From Halomonas cerina (GTDB taxonomy: Bacteria > Pseudomonadota > Gammaproteobacteria > Pseudomonadales > Halomonadaceae), in contig NZ_JACHXP010000004.1 of the NCBI RefSeq assembly GCF_014192215.1, positions 62,001 to 126,000 of the forward strand: a stretch of 64,000 bases of DNA, in the 5' to 3' direction. This document shows positions 24,487-34,035 of the stretch, piece after piece. The first letter of the stretch is position 1. Every line of letters begins with the position of its first letter. Made by a program: the position numbers and the translations under genes. A model generated the notes under the pieces. The model did no database searches. It worked only from the letters and a program-made list of their open reading frames with translations, and was not told the origin of the DNA.

Positions 24487-25824
24487 ATGACCAAGAGACC
24501 TCCGCGCACCCGCGGTCTCCACGAACTCTATGCCGAGGACCCGGAGAGGGCCGACAAGCTGCTGTGGGACCGCGAGGTCGATCCCGTGACTCGCCGCGGC
24601 TTCCTCAAGCGCTCCAGCCTGCTGGCCATGGCCGCGGCGGTGGGCGCCCAGATCCCCTTCGCCGACCGGATGCCGGGCGGCCTGATCCCCGCCGCCCTGG
24701 CCCAGAGCGAGGAGCCCTTCACGCTGCAAGGCAAGGAAGGGCTGACGGTGCTCAACGACCGGCCCATCAACGCCGAGACCCCGGCCCATCTGCTCGACGA
24801 CGACATCACGCCGGCCAAGCACATGTTCGTGCGCAACAACGGCATCCCGCCGGCACTGGAGAGCATCGACGTCGATGCCTGGCGGCTCGAGATCGCCGGC
24901 GAATCCTGCCTGACGCCCACGACCTTCTCCATCGCCGAGCTCAAGGAGCAGTTCCCCCACCACACCTACCAGCTGCAAGTGGAATGTGGCGGCAACGGGC
25001 GCAGTGAGTTCGTGCCCTCGGCGAGTGGCAACCAGTGGACCACCGGGGCCGTGGCCTGCCCCTCCTTCACCGGGGCGCGGCTGCGCGACGTGCTTCAGGC
25101 CTGTGGCATCGCCGACGACGCCGTCTATATCGGCTACTACGGCGCCGACGACCATGTCAGCGGCGATCCGAACAAGGCGCCCATCTCGCGTGGCGTGCCC
25201 ATGGAGAAGGCGCTGGAGGACGAGTCGCTGATCGCCTGGGCGATGAACGGCGAGGACATCCCCTACCTGAACGGCCACCCACTACGACTGGTCTGTGGCG
25301 GCTGGCCGGGGTCGGTCTCGGGCAAGTGGCTCAACCGCATCCTGATCCGCGACCAGAAGCATGACGGCACCAAGATGGCCCCACCCTCCTACAGCGTGCC
25401 CAAGCACCCGGTCGCCCCAGGCAGTAACGTGCCCGATGAGGACTTCGTGACCATCCACTCGATGCCGGTGAAATCCCTGGTGACCTTCCCGAAGTCGGGC
25501 ATCACCCATGCCCTCGGCGAGCCGCTGACCGTGCGAGGCCATGCCTGGGCCGGGGACCTGGCCGTGAAGGCGCTGCAGGTCTCCATCGACTTCGGCGCCA
25601 CCTGGCAGCCCGCCGAATTGAAGGCGCCCCCCAACCGGCTGGCTTGGCAGCGCTGGACGACGTTGGTGGAGTTCCCGGAGCCCGGCTATTACGAGGTGTG
25701 GGCCAAGGCCACCGACGAGGAAGGTCGCGCCCAGCCAATGGTCGTCCCGGGCTGGAACCCCAAGGGCTATCTCAACAACGCCTGCCACCGTATCGCGGTC
25801 CAGGTGGCCCGGGAGGACGCATGA
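24487..25824 (+). CDS. Sulfite-oxidase-family molybdoenzyme, Tat-exported
   Basis: A 445-residue protein with a twin-arginine signal (RRGFLK at 36-41, cleavage near ALA-Q at about 72). The sulfite oxidase molybdopterin domain has its Mo-ligand cysteine in VECGGNGRS (C167), and the C-terminal Mo-co dimerisation domain runs from about residue 320 to the end. It most resembles SorA/SoxC-type sulfite dehydrogenases, which oxidise sulfite to sulfate in the periplasm. AGGAG precedes the ATG. The next gene, overlapping by four bases, is its likely cytochrome c electron acceptor. Confidence 0.88.
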   Translation: MTKRPPRTRGLHELYAEDPERADKLLWDREVDPVTRRGFLKRSSLLAMAAAVGAQIPFADRMPGGLIPAALAQSEEPFTLQGKEGLTVLNDRPINAETPAHLLDDDITPAKHMFVRNNGIPPALESIDVDAWRLEIAGESCLTPTTFSIAELKEQFPHHTYQLQVECGGNGRSEFVPSASGNQWTTGAVACPSFTGARLRDVLQACGIADDAVYIGYYGADDHVSGDPNKAPISRGVPMEKALEDESLIAWAMNGEDIPYLNGHPLRLVCGGWPGSVSGKWLNRILIRDQKHDGTKMAPPSYSVPKHPVAPGSNVPDEDFVTIHSMPVKSLVTFPKSGITHALGEPLTVRGHAWAGDLAVKALQVSIDFGATWQPAELKAPPNRLAWQRWTTLVEFPEPGYYEVWAKATDEEGRAQPMVVPGWNPKGYLNNACHRIAVQVAREDA

Positions 25825-26201
25825 CGCTTGCACACGCCATCGGCGCTTCCCTGCTGGGGCTGGGACTGCTGGGGCTGCCGCTTTCGGCCCTGGCCCAGCA
25901 AACCGACCCCGATACCGGCCTGGTCATGGCCGAAGGATGGCAGACGGTACGCAACAACTGCACCGCCTGTCATTCGGCCAATCTGGTGACCCAGAATAGC
26001 GGCTCACGCAACCACTGGGAGAAGCTCATCCGCTGGATGCAGGACACCCAAGGCCTGTGGCAATTCCAGCCGGAGACCGAAGCCACCATCCTCGACTACC
26101 TGGCCAAGCACTACGGCCCCAAGGAGGGCGCCCGGCGCCCGCCCCTACCCCGCCACCTGATGCCGGACAACCCCTACTCGACGATCGCCGAGTCAGGTTG
26201 A
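25821..26201 (+). CDS. Monohaem cytochrome c partner of the sulfite dehydrogenase (SorB-like)
   Basis: A 126-residue exported protein with a signal peptide ending near LSALAQ and one CxxCH haem site, NNCTACH (C47, C50, H51). A WMQDTQGLW helix and a C-terminal PPLPRHLMPDNPYS follow. The ATG lies within the stop of the molybdoenzyme gene (ATGA). Such small cytochromes accept electrons from SorA-type sulfite dehydrogenases and pass them to the respiratory chain. Confidence 0.85.
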   Translation: MTLAHAIGASLLGLGLLGLPLSALAQQTDPDTGLVMAEGWQTVRNNCTACHSANLVTQNSGSRNHWEKLIRWMQDTQGLWQFQPETEATILDYLAKHYGPKEGARRPPLPRHLMPDNPYSTIAESG

Positions 26202-26291
26202 CCGAGTGCCCGGCCCCCGGAGCCGCGTCAGGGCCGGAAGGTAATGGCCTGATAGGGGTGCCAGTCGAGTGCTCACACGCCGCCGGCAGAT

Positions 26292-27287
26292 TTAGGGCAT
26301 CAGCACCGCGGCGCCGGAGAGCCGTCCCTCGCGCAGGTCGTCCAGGGCTCGGTTGGCGTCCTCCAGCGGGTAGGCGGTGGTCTCGGTATGGATGGGCACC
26401 TTGGGGGCCAGCGCGAGGAACTCCTCGCCGTCACGGCGCGTGAGGTTAGCCACCGACTTCAGGCTGCGCTCCTCCCACAGCAGCCGGTAAGGAAAGGACG
26501 GGATGTCGGACATGTGGATGCCGCCTGAGACCACCACGCCGCCGGGGCGCACCTGGGACAGGGCGATGGGCACCAGCTCGCCCACCGGCGCGAACAGCAG
26601 GGCGGCATCCAGCGGTTCGGGGGGCGCCTCGTCGCTGCCCCCCGCCCAAGTGGCCCCGAGCCGCCGGGCAAAGGCCTGGGCCTCTTGGTCGCCGGGGCGG
26701 GTAAAGGCATAAAGGGTTTGCCCCTTGGCGATCGCCAGTTGGGCCAGGATATGGGCCGCGGCGCCAAAGCCATAGATGCCCAGCCGACAGGGCGCGTCGC
26801 CGCCGGCGAGGCGCCAGGTGCGGTAGCCGATCAACCCGGCGCACAGCAGGGGCGCGGCGGCCTGGGCGTCCTCGGCGGGCAGCGGGAAGCAGTAGCGGGC
26901 ATCGGCCACGCAGTATTCGGCATAGCCGCCGTCTCGCGTGTAGCCGGTGAACTCGGCCCGCTCGCAGAGGTTCTCGCGCCCGGCCAGGCACTGGGGGCAT
27001 TCGCCGCAGGTCCAGCCCAGCCAAGGCACGCCCACCCGCTGCCCCACTTCCCGGTTCGACACGCCCTCGCCCAAGGCATCGACCTCGCCGACGATCTCGT
27101 GGCCGGGCACCAGGGGCAGCTTAGGACGCTCGAGCTCCCCATCCACCACGTGCAGGTCGGTGCGGCAGACCCCGCAGGCCAGTACCCGGACCCGCACCTC
27201 GCCGGGGCCGGGTTCGGGTAACGGCAGACATTCGAGCTGCAACGGCTGGTTCGGGGCATGCAGCCGCATGGCACGCATCTCGCTCAT
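26292..27287 (-). CDS. Zinc-dependent alcohol dehydrogenase
   Basis: A 331-residue medium-chain dehydrogenase. The catalytic zinc site is [12 protein letters not shown] plus GHEIVGEV; the structural zinc site has four cysteines in [17 protein letters not shown]. The NAD-binding loop [16 protein letters not shown] has an atypical GxGxxA. This is the zinc-binding-alcohol-dehydrogenase-family group (YahK/AdhA like). GAGGAG precedes the ATG. It is convergent with the cytochrome gene; substrate unknown. Confidence 0.88.
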   Translation of the reverse strand: MSEMRAMRLHAPNQPLQLECLPLPEPGPGEVRVRVLACGVCRTDLHVVDGELERPKLPLVPGHEIVGEVDALGEGVSNREVGQRVGVPWLGWTCGECPQCLAGRENLCERAEFTGYTRDGGYAEYCVADARYCFPLPAEDAQAAAPLLCAGLIGYRTWRLAGGDAPCRLGIYGFGAAAHILAQLAIAKGQTLYAFTRPGDQEAQAFARRLGATWAGGSDEAPPEPLDAALLFAPVGELVPIALSQVRPGGVVVSGGIHMSDIPSFPYRLLWEERSLKSVANLTRRDGEEFLALAPKVPIHTETTAYPLEDANRALDDLREGRLSGAAVLMP

Positions 27288-27333
27288 CGGGCACTCCTCG
27301 AGAGGGGATCACGCCCCGAGCATAGCGCAGGTC

Positions 27334-28164
27334 TCAGGCGGTGACCGCGACCTCGTAGCCGGTGAACTTGCGCAGGTTGATCACGCCACTGTCGAGGATC
27401 AGGTACTGGCCCTTGATGCCCAGCAGGGTGCCCGCCACCTGGCGGGCCTTGTCGAGGTTGTGAGAGACCACCTTGCGGGGGTACTCCAGCACCGGATAAT
27501 CGAAAGCTCGCGGCACTTCATCGAGCTCGCGGATGGCCTCAATGCCGAAGCGCTCGCGCAGGTTGGCAAGTCCGGCGCTCAGACGGTCGAGCAGGCGGTC
27601 GCGCGCGGCGACCAGAGCGATGTCTTGGGTCTCGCCCTTGAGCATGCTACGCCAGTTGGTGCGGTCGGAGACCTCCTCCTTGAACAGCACCTCGACGAAG
27701 CCGGACTGCTGGCGGGAGTCCACCTCGAGGATCGGCAGCGCCTGTACCGCCCCCTGGTCGAGCCAACGGGTCGGCACCTGGGTGCCCCGGGTGATGCCCA
27801 CCTTGAGGCCCGAGGCGTTAGCCAAGTAGACCACATGGGGCTGGAAGCAGTGACGTTCGCCCCAGTCGGGTTCGCGGCAGGTACCCTGGAAGAAGTGGCA
27901 GAGCTCGGGTTTCATGATGCAGGTATCGCACTGGGCCAGCTTCTTGAAGCAGGGGTAGCAGTGTCCCTGGCCGAAGCTCTTCTTCGTCGCCCGGCCACAG
28001 TGGGTGCAGGCGATGGCCCCGGTCCAGGTCAGGCGCAGCGGTCGGCCGAGCCGGGCATTGAGGTCCAGGCGGTGCTCGCCGACGCGCAGGGTATAGCGCG
28101 CCGGGTGACCCGGCACCACGGCCATCTTGGTTAGGCAGCCCGTGAGGATCACCGCCTCAGTCAT
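27334..28164 (-). CDS. DUF2797 zinc-ribbon protein
   Basis: A 276-residue conserved protein of the DUF2797 family, function unknown. It has three cysteine pairs: [21 protein letters not shown] near residue 50 and [13 protein letters not shown] beyond it, which suggest metal or nucleic acid binding. [15 protein letters not shown] resembles the GIY-YIG-like core of the family. Its start overlaps the YeaC-family gene by eight bases, so the two are probably co-transcribed. Confidence 0.8.
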   Translation of the reverse strand: MTEAVILTGCLTKMAVVPGHPARYTLRVGEHRLDLNARLGRPLRLTWTGAIACTHCGRATKKSFGQGHCYPCFKKLAQCDTCIMKPELCHFFQGTCREPDWGERHCFQPHVVYLANASGLKVGITRGTQVPTRWLDQGAVQALPILEVDSRQQSGFVEVLFKEEVSDRTNWRSMLKGETQDIALVAARDRLLDRLSAGLANLRERFGIEAIRELDEVPRAFDYPVLEYPRKVVSHNLDKARQVAGTLLGIKGQYLILDSGVINLRKFTGYEVAVTA

Positions 28165-28441
28165 GGCTGGCGTCCCGGGCCAAGCCGGCCCTCTCCGGGG
28201 GCACGTCCGCCCCGCTGCTGGCGCCGCCACAGGTGCGCTGCTCGAGGTAGCCGACCCGCGCCTGCTCGGGCACGCCATTCTCCATCTCGTAGCGCATCAC
28301 CGCCTCGAGGCACAGTTCGGTCTGCTCGGGCGTCAGGAAACGGCCATCGGGCCACTTGCGCAGCGACACCGCTTGCTTGAGGCTCTCGTAGATGGCGGGG
28401 GTCATCTGCTGGATCATGCGCTCGAAGGTCATGTCGCTCAT
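28157..28441 (-). CDS. yeaC: YeaC/DUF1315-family protein
   Basis: A 94-residue protein with the DUF1315 pattern: FERMIQQMTPAIYESLKQAVSLRKWPDGRFLTPEQTELCLEAVMRYE. No function is known for the family. It overlaps the downstream DUF2797 gene by eight bases and follows glpG with a 35-base gap, so glpG-yeaC-DUF2797 may form one transcript. Confidence 0.85.
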   Translation of the reverse strand: MSDMTFERMIQQMTPAIYESLKQAVSLRKWPDGRFLTPEQTELCLEAVMRYEMENGVPEQARVGYLEQRTCGGASSGADVPPERAGLARDASHD

Positions 28442-28476
28442 GGCAAGGCTCTCTTGAAAAACGTATCGAGGGGGCC

Positions 28477-29331
28477 TCAGCGCCGCGCGCGACCCCGGCG
28501 GGAATGATACCAGCCCAGCACCAGCCCCACGACCAGCCCGCCCACATGGGCCTCGTTGGCCACATTGCCGAACCCCACCAGTTCGGCCATATCGGTCATG
28601 GTGAAGACCATCCAGCCGAGCATGAACACCACCAGCATCTGCGGCACGAAGAAGCCACTGTCGGGCGCGCGCCGCGACAACAGCCAGACATACCCCAGCA
28701 GGGCGAAATCGACGCCCGACATGCCACCGAACAACACCGTGCCGGTGGCATACTGGGCAAGGTTGCCGCCGATACCGGCGGTGAGCAGCAGCAGCAGCAT
28801 GCGCCCGCTGCCATGCAGCGTCTCCACCTGACGACCGAAGTACCACAGCCACAACAGGTTGAAGATGAGATGCATCCAGCCGAAATGCAGGAAGGCCGGG
28901 GACAGTAGTCGCCAGACCTGCCCCTCGGCCAGGGTCGTCAGCAGACGGCCGACCATCAGCTCGCCGCCGGCCACCCACACCGGCACGATGGTCAGCGCCA
29001 CCACCACCAGATCGCCGAGCACCTGCATGGCGGCGAAGACCAGCAGACAGAGCGTCATGGCGCCGGCCGTCACCGGGGCCAGGCGAAATGGCATCAGCAG
29101 ACCGTCGGCACCGGAACGGGACGGGGACGGCCGGCGCCGAGGCGCCATCGGCTCGCCGCGGCGCCAGCGTTCCACCAGGTGCAGCATCGCCTCGTGCTGC
29201 TGCGGATCCACCAGCCATAGGACCTGGCCCTCGGTCTCTTCGGTGACACGATGGCCGATGCGGTGGGCCCAGAGCGCCTGGCGCAACTCGCGGGTATCGA
29301 CATCAGAGGGGAGCAGGATCATCCGGTACAT
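28477..29331 (-). CDS. glpG: Rhomboid intramembrane serine protease GlpG
   Basis: A 284-residue GlpG. A cytosolic N-terminal domain (residues 1-60) is followed by six helices. The helix-2 HxxxN motif is H154-N158, the catalytic serine is S205 in GMSG, and the general-base histidine is H262 in ANEAHVGG. It cleaves transmembrane segments of other membrane proteins. The start at 29331 follows a terminator that separates it from the metallophosphoesterase gene. Confidence 0.92.
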   Translation of the reverse strand: MYRMILLPSDVDTRELRQALWAHRIGHRVTEETEGQVLWLVDPQQHEAMLHLVERWRRGEPMAPRRRPSPSRSGADGLLMPFRLAPVTAGAMTLCLLVFAAMQVLGDLVVVALTIVPVWVAGGELMVGRLLTTLAEGQVWRLLSPAFLHFGWMHLIFNLLWLWYFGRQVETLHGSGRMLLLLLTAGIGGNLAQYATGTVLFGGMSGVDFALLGYVWLLSRRAPDSGFFVPQMLVVFMLGWMVFTMTDMAELVGFGNVANEAHVGGLVVGLVLGWYHSRRGRARR

Positions 29332-29378
29332 GGTCGCCCTCGTGGCAGGTCGGGAGGCGGCGCGTGAAGGGCCCGCAA

Positions 29379-29409
29379 AGAAAAAGTCCGGCGGAGGGGG
29401 CCGCCGGAC
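29379..29409 (-). terminator. Intrinsic terminator after the metallophosphoesterase gene
   Basis: GTCCGGCGG (29386-29394) pairs with CCGCCGGAC (29401-29409) around AGGGGG. On the minus strand the stem is followed by a CTTTTTCTTT run. It lies 95 bases after the stop at 29504 and would end the nadK-metallophosphoesterase transcript before glpG. Confidence 0.85.
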
Positions 29410-29503
29410 AAGAGCAAGGGATCATTCAAGGGAACACCTACTCTGACGGGCCAGGGGAGACGAAGTTCACACCGCCGGGACGAAAATTGCGTAAAGAATT
29501 GTA

Positions 29504-30508
29504 TCAATCGAAATCGATCTCCCAGGGCTCCGGACGCGCCTCTTCCTCGCGGGGCACCCGCACCCAGACGAAATGGTCGGCATTCAGCCGCGCCTCGCCG
29601 CTCCAGCGATAGGCGACCAGGCGGCCGAACTTCACCGCACTGTAGTCCAGGCAGGCGATGTTGGACGTCGGCAGTGCCGGGATCCCCTCGCACCAGTAGT
29701 GGCCGATGAACAACGGCCGCTCCTCGGGCGCGTAGTAGCTCAGCCGGGCATGCTCGGTCTCGGTCAACGGGCGCTGCTCCAGGTCTCCCGGCAGGTTGTC
29801 GGGCTGGAAGACCACATCGCCCCAGGTGCGCGGCGCCCGTGCCCAGAAGTGGGCACGGAAACTGCGCCGCGTGAAGCCGTCACCAGAGTGTATTTCGAGG
29901 CCCTCGGGCAGGGGCACATGACAGCCCCGCGTCAGCCGGTCGAGAATGCGGAACTCCCGCGTGCCCGGCTGTACCGCCGCCTCGAGGAAATCCATGTCGA
30001 TACGGGCATCGGGACGCTCACGACGCAACCCCTCGATCAAGGCGTGGTCCCAGCAGGCATGCACGACTCGCAGCCCCTCGAACTCCAGGCACAGCGGAAT
30101 GTCGAGGCACCAGGCCAGGACCTCCTCCCACTCCTGGGGGTGATCGCGGTACTGGTCGAGGGTTTCCTTGATGATGCGATTGTGGCGCGGCGTATGTTCG
30201 CGCAACCACTCGCGTCCCGTCCCACCGCGGGCACGGTGGCAATAGGTCAGGGCATTGATCTCATGGTTGCCCATGACGATGTAAGCCTCGCCCTCCTCTA
30301 CCATGCGCCGGGCGATGGACACCGCCAAGCGGATGCGCGGGCCGCGGTCGATGAGGTCGCCAAGGAAGATCACCTTGCGCCGCGGATGACGGTAGACGCC
30401 CGCGCGGCAATGATAGCCCAGACGCTCGAGCAGGGTCGCCAGCGTGGCGCCACAGCCGTGCACATCACCGATCAGGTCGTACCCCTCGAGGGCGTGATTG
30501 CGGCTCAC
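29504..30508 (-). CDS. Calcineurin-like metallophosphoesterase (PrpE/ApaH-like)
   Basis: A 334-residue serine/threonine-phosphatase-like metallophosphoesterase. The metal-binding set is complete: YDLIGDVHGC, IFLGDLIDRGP and IVMGNHEINAL, with VVHACWDH and FIGHYW as the later His ligands. Related enzymes cleave diadenosine tetraphosphate or dephosphorylate proteins. The start is GTG at 30508, one base after the nadK stop, so the two are likely co-transcribed. Confidence 0.85.
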   Translation of the reverse strand: MSRNHALEGYDLIGDVHGCGATLATLLERLGYHCRAGVYRHPRRKVIFLGDLIDRGPRIRLAVSIARRMVEEGEAYIVMGNHEINALTYCHRARGGTGREWLREHTPRHNRIIKETLDQYRDHPQEWEEVLAWCLDIPLCLEFEGLRVVHACWDHALIEGLRRERPDARIDMDFLEAAVQPGTREFRILDRLTRGCHVPLPEGLEIHSGDGFTRRSFRAHFWARAPRTWGDVVFQPDNLPGDLEQRPLTETEHARLSYYAPEERPLFIGHYWCEGIPALPTSNIACLDYSAVKFGRLVAYRWSGEARLNADHFVWVRVPREEEARPEPWEIDFD

Positions 30509-30509
30509 C

Positions 30510-31391
30510 TCAGTCTCCCAGGCGGTTGCTCCAGCCCAGCTTGCTGCGCAGGACCTCGTAGAAGTTGTGTCCCAGCGGATGCACCAGTTGCACCCGCTGC
30601 GGCTTGCGGCGAATCACCAGCACATCGTCGGGCTTGGCGACGGCCCGTGTCTGACCGTCGCAGCTGATATGGGGATAGGTCTGGTTGGTCTCGCCGATGT
30701 GGATACGGATCTCGCTGGCGGCATCGATGGCGATGGGGCGACTCGACAGGGTATGGGGAAACATCGGCACCAGGGTCACGACATCGAGCCGAGGGTGCAT
30801 GATCGGGCCACCACCGGACAGCGCGTAGGCCGTGGAACCGGTGGGGGTAGCCACGATCAGGCCATCGCTGCGCTGGCTGTAGACGAACTGGCCGTCGATG
30901 AACAGCTCGAACTCGATCATGCGTACCGCCTTGCCGGGGTGCACGACCACCTCGTTAAGGGCGTCACCGCTACCCACCAGGGTCTCTTCCCGGTAGAGCT
31001 CGGCATCTAGCAGGAAACGTTCCTCGATCTCGAAGTCCCCCTGGAGCACCTCGCCGACCCGCGCCTCGAGCTCATCGGGTGAGATGTCGGTGAGAAAGCC
31101 GAGTCGGCCGCGATTCACCCCCAGCACCAGGGTGCCGCTGTAGCAGAGGGTCCGAGCCGCCCCCAGCAGGCTGCCGTCGCCCCCCACCACGATCACCAGA
31201 TCACACAGCTCGCCGATCAGCCGCCGGCTGGCCTCGGGATGGCCATGATCGAGGAGCACCGTGGCGGTGCGATCCTCGATGATGATGTGATACCCCCCCG
31301 CTTCGAGGAAGCGGATCAACCGCTTGAGGGTCTCGACCACCTTGGCACTGCCCAGGCGACCGATCAGGCCGATGTTCTTGAAGGCTTGCAT
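30510..31391 (-). CDS. nadK: NAD kinase
   Basis: A 293-residue NAD kinase that makes NADP from NAD and ATP. The ATP-binding GGDGSLLGAAR and the NAD-site motifs GVNRGRLGFLTD and ATPTGSTAYALSGGGPI are all present. The ATG at 31391 gives the common N-terminus MQAFKNIGLIGR. It is the first gene of a pair with the metallophosphoesterase. Confidence 0.97.
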   Translation of the reverse strand: MQAFKNIGLIGRLGSAKVVETLKRLIRFLEAGGYHIIIEDRTATVLLDHGHPEASRRLIGELCDLVIVVGGDGSLLGAARTLCYSGTLVLGVNRGRLGFLTDISPDELEARVGEVLQGDFEIEERFLLDAELYREETLVGSGDALNEVVVHPGKAVRMIEFELFIDGQFVYSQRSDGLIVATPTGSTAYALSGGGPIMHPRLDVVTLVPMFPHTLSSRPIAIDAASEIRIHIGETNQTYPHISCDGQTRAVAKPDDVLVIRRKPQRVQLVHPLGHNFYEVLRSKLGWSNRLGD

Positions 31392-31456
31392 GCGCGGGTC
31401 CCTCGCTTCGCCGGCCGCTCATTATGACGGCGGGTTCCGAGGGGGGCAAACCGACC

Positions 31457-32326
31457 TCAGGCGACCTGTAGCGCCCGACGGCGCAGCCACCACTCGTTGA
31501 GCGCCAGCGAGCCGACGATGATCGCCCCGCCGAGCGCCAGCCGGGGCAGGTCGGCATCGCGGTTCCAGATCACCAGGTTGACCAGCAGCCCGGCGGGAAT
31601 CAGGGCGTTGTTCATGATCGCCAGCGCTCCGGCATCGACCCGGGTGGCCCCCAGGTTCCAGAGGAAGTAGCCCACCCCCGAGGCTACCAGCCCGAGCCAG
31701 GCCAGCACGCCCCACTGCACGCCGGTGGTCGGCAGCGCCGCCGTACTGCCCAGCAACACGAAAGCCGGCAGCGCTACCGCCAAGGCGCCGAGGTAGAACC
31801 AGCCGAAGACACTGTGGCGGGGCAGCGACGCCGGTAGACTCGCCGAGAGCCGGCGATATCCCACCTGACCCAGGGCGAAGCAGAGGTTCGCCCCCTGCAC
31901 CACCAGAAAGCCCAGCCAGAACCCGCTGTCGAGTTCCTGATAGCGGATCACCGCCGCCCCCAGCACGGCCAGGCCGGCGGTGACCAGGTGGAAGGGGGTG
32001 AAGCGCCGGAACAGGGCATCGTCCAGCAGGGCGATATAGAGTGGCGTGAAGATGGTGAACAGCAGCACCTCCGGCACCGAGAGCAGCAGGAAGGACTGAT
32101 AGAAGAAGATGTACATCACGCCGAGCTGGATGGCGCCGAGTCCCATCAGCGTCAGCCGCTGGCGCCCCTGCAGCAAGCGTGGCCGCAGAAACGGCAGAAA
32201 GACCAGCGCCGCCAGGGCGATCCGCGTCAGCACCGCGAAGTAGCTGTCCACCTGACCGGCAAGGTAGACGCCGATCAGCGAGAACGAGAAAGCCCAGAGA
32301 ATGGTGATGCCGACGAGATAGCCCAA
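31457..32326 (-). CDS. EamA/DMT-family transporter
   Basis: A 289-residue protein with about ten hydrophobic helices in two EamA halves, the drug/metabolite transporter layout. Family features include ILWAFSFSLIGVYLAGQVD at the start and GVGYFLWNLGATRVDAGALAIMNN in the second half. A TTG start at 32326 with GGAG upstream gives the best fit. It could export an amino acid or another small metabolite; substrate unknown. Confidence 0.85.
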   Translation of the reverse strand: MGYLVGITILWAFSFSLIGVYLAGQVDSYFAVLTRIALAALVFLPFLRPRLLQGRQRLTLMGLGAIQLGVMYIFFYQSFLLLSVPEVLLFTIFTPLYIALLDDALFRRFTPFHLVTAGLAVLGAAVIRYQELDSGFWLGFLVVQGANLCFALGQVGYRRLSASLPASLPRHSVFGWFYLGALAVALPAFVLLGSTAALPTTGVQWGVLAWLGLVASGVGYFLWNLGATRVDAGALAIMNNALIPAGLLVNLVIWNRDADLPRLALGGAIIVGSLALNEWWLRRRALQVA

Positions 32327-32392
32327 GGCTCGACTCCGGTGTGACAGTGGGGACGAGGAGGATTATACCGGCGAGAGGCGCACTGCCAAGGC

Positions 32393-32905
32393 TCAGGCGC
32401 GGCGCAGCCAGGCCAGGACATAGACGACCCCCGGCACCCAGCCGAGCAAGGTCAGCCCCAGAGAGAGAGCCACCCGACGGCTGCCGCCGCCCGCCAATCC
32501 CATGGACAGCGGCGGCAGCAGCACGGCCAGTGCCACCAAGGCGGCGAAGGGCTCGGGGCGAGCCGGGGCCCCGGCCTCCGTGTCGCGCGCCCGGGACGCC
32601 AGGGCATCCTGGGATGACCGCGCTTCTTCCCTGGCCTGGGGCGTGAAATGCTGCACGGCCCGTTCATGCTCCAGGGCCTGGCGATGGGCCTCGTGGTCGA
32701 TCTTCTGCTCGAGCGCCTCGGCGCCCTCCGCCAGGGTGTCATGCAAGCGCTCCCAATCCTCCCAGTCATGGGGCGTGCCGGCCCTAGGGCGGTGATCGCC
32801 GGCCTCCCGGGCCCGGGACCAGGCCTTTTCCTCCAGGGTATTGGGACGCTCCCGGTCGCGCTCTCCGTCCAGCCCCTTGCGGGCCAGGTATTCACGGGCA
32901 TCCAT
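32393..32905 (-). CDS. Hydrophilic domain fused to a Pmp3/YqaE-like membrane hairpin
   Basis: A 170-residue protein. The first 110 or so residues are highly charged (DAREYLARKGLDGERDRERP, then many Glu, His and Arg), with no signal. The last 50 form a Pmp3/YqaE-like two-helix hairpin: VALAVLLPPLSMGLAGG, then LTLLGWVPGVVYVLAW. Pmp3 proteins modulate membrane potential and salt tolerance. The ATG at 32905 has GGGGAG six bases upstream; an ATG at 32920 is less likely. The N-terminal part is of unknown function. Confidence 0.75.
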   Translation of the reverse strand: MDAREYLARKGLDGERDRERPNTLEEKAWSRAREAGDHRPRAGTPHDWEDWERLHDTLAEGAEALEQKIDHEAHRQALEHERAVQHFTPQAREEARSSQDALASRARDTEAGAPARPEPFAALVALAVLLPPLSMGLAGGGSRRVALSLGLTLLGWVPGVVYVLAWLRRA

Positions 32906-32920
32906 GATCGGCTCCCCCAT

Positions 32921-33253
32921 GGTCTGGCAAGTGACTTCCCCAAGGCGTCCCGCTGGCCGGTGATCCCTCTGCAGGATGAGGTTTCCGTGCTGCGGGACGG
33001 ACAGGAACAGTGTGCCATACTTGGAGTGATGCGCTGCGCCCCGGTTCCAGAAAGCCCTGGTATGCCCGCATAGCGTTGGCAACCGGGCCCATCGGCGTGC
33101 ACATGACAATGGCAAGGCTCGTCTATGCTGACATCGAGAAACGCTACGGGCCCATCGGCATCCCGCGGCACGTCCTCCTGAATGCCCCTGGGAGACGGTC
33201 GGGCGCCTGCCCCGTAGCGACAGGCCACCACCGCCGGCACGAGGAGAACCGCC
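32921..33253. other. 333-base intergenic region with a 13-base direct repeat
   Basis: No gene is supported here. CGGGCCCATCGGC occurs at 33084-33096 and again at 33147-33159, 63 bases apart, and each contains the palindrome GGGCCC. The region separates the Pmp3-fusion gene (minus) from the CBS gene (plus), so both promoters should lie here. GAGGAGA at 33241-33247 is the CBS ribosome site. Confidence 0.5.
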
Positions 33254-33661
33254 ATGCCCAACAAGGCCCCCACCATCGTCCGTGACATCATGTCCCGCGA
33301 CTGCTACCGGGTTACCGGCAAGACCTCGGTGGCCACCCTGGCCGAAGGCCTGGCACTGCACCGGCTGCCGGGAGTGCCGGTGGTCGACGACCATGACCAC
33401 CTCATCGGCTTCATCTCGGAACAGGACGTGCTGGGCAAGGTGCTGGAGAGTTCCTATCTCGATGAGGAGCCGCCCCTAGTCCGTGAACTGATGCGTCACG
33501 AGGTGCTCTCCATCCCTCCCACCAAGAGCATTAGCGACCTCGCCCAGGAGATGCTGGGTGCCAAGCCCAAGGTTTATCCGGTGGTGGAACAGGAACGCCT
33601 GGTGGGTATCGTCACCCGCCGCGATGTCCTGAGCGCCCTGCTGCGCATGCGCCATTCGTGA
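33254..33661 (+). CDS. Two-CBS-domain protein
   Basis: A 135-residue protein made of one CBS pair: VRDIMSRDCYRVTGKTSVATLAEGLALHRLPGVPVVDDHDHLIGFISEQDVL, then VRELMRHEVLSIPPTKSISDLAQEMLGAKPKVYPVVEQERLVGIVTRRDVL. CBS pairs bind adenosine nucleotides and sense energy or ionic state. It is read divergently from the Pmp3-fusion gene. No catalytic domain is attached. Confidence 0.9.
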   Translation: MPNKAPTIVRDIMSRDCYRVTGKTSVATLAEGLALHRLPGVPVVDDHDHLIGFISEQDVLGKVLESSYLDEEPPLVRELMRHEVLSIPPTKSISDLAQEMLGAKPKVYPVVEQERLVGIVTRRDVLSALLRMRHS

Positions 33662-34035
33662 CCACCGCCTCCGGCATGCCACCGCTGGCCGGCCAGGTGC
33701 CGGAGGCCACCATACGACAGGCGCCTCCCCGAGCCGACAGACGGCCATGCCCGGACAGCCGGCCAGTCAGACAGGGCGACAAGAAAAAGCCGCCTTGCGG
33801 AACACAAGACGGCCAAGGATCGAAACTGCAAGCCGGACCAACAGTGTTAGCGACTGCCATCGCGCTGCTGTCCGTGCTTGTTCTGACAGCCTAGCCAACA
33901 AAAGTTCGCCGAGAAGGCAATTTTTTTCACGCCACCTCCACGCAGTTCCCTGCTTGCCGGGTACAGGTGCCAGGCGCCGCCCAGACGGCAGGGCACGCGT
34001 GGTAAGCGAACAGGGACGGCACGAGCGACGAGCAC
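33662..34035. other. 374-base region without a supported gene
   Basis: Between the CBS gene and the tRNA promoter I see no conserved protein on either strand. Reverse-strand frames that run through the tRNA give peptides that are tRNA antisense artefacts. A run of T at 33922-33928 and short repeated CGG/GGC stretches are all that can be noted. Confidence 0.5.
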
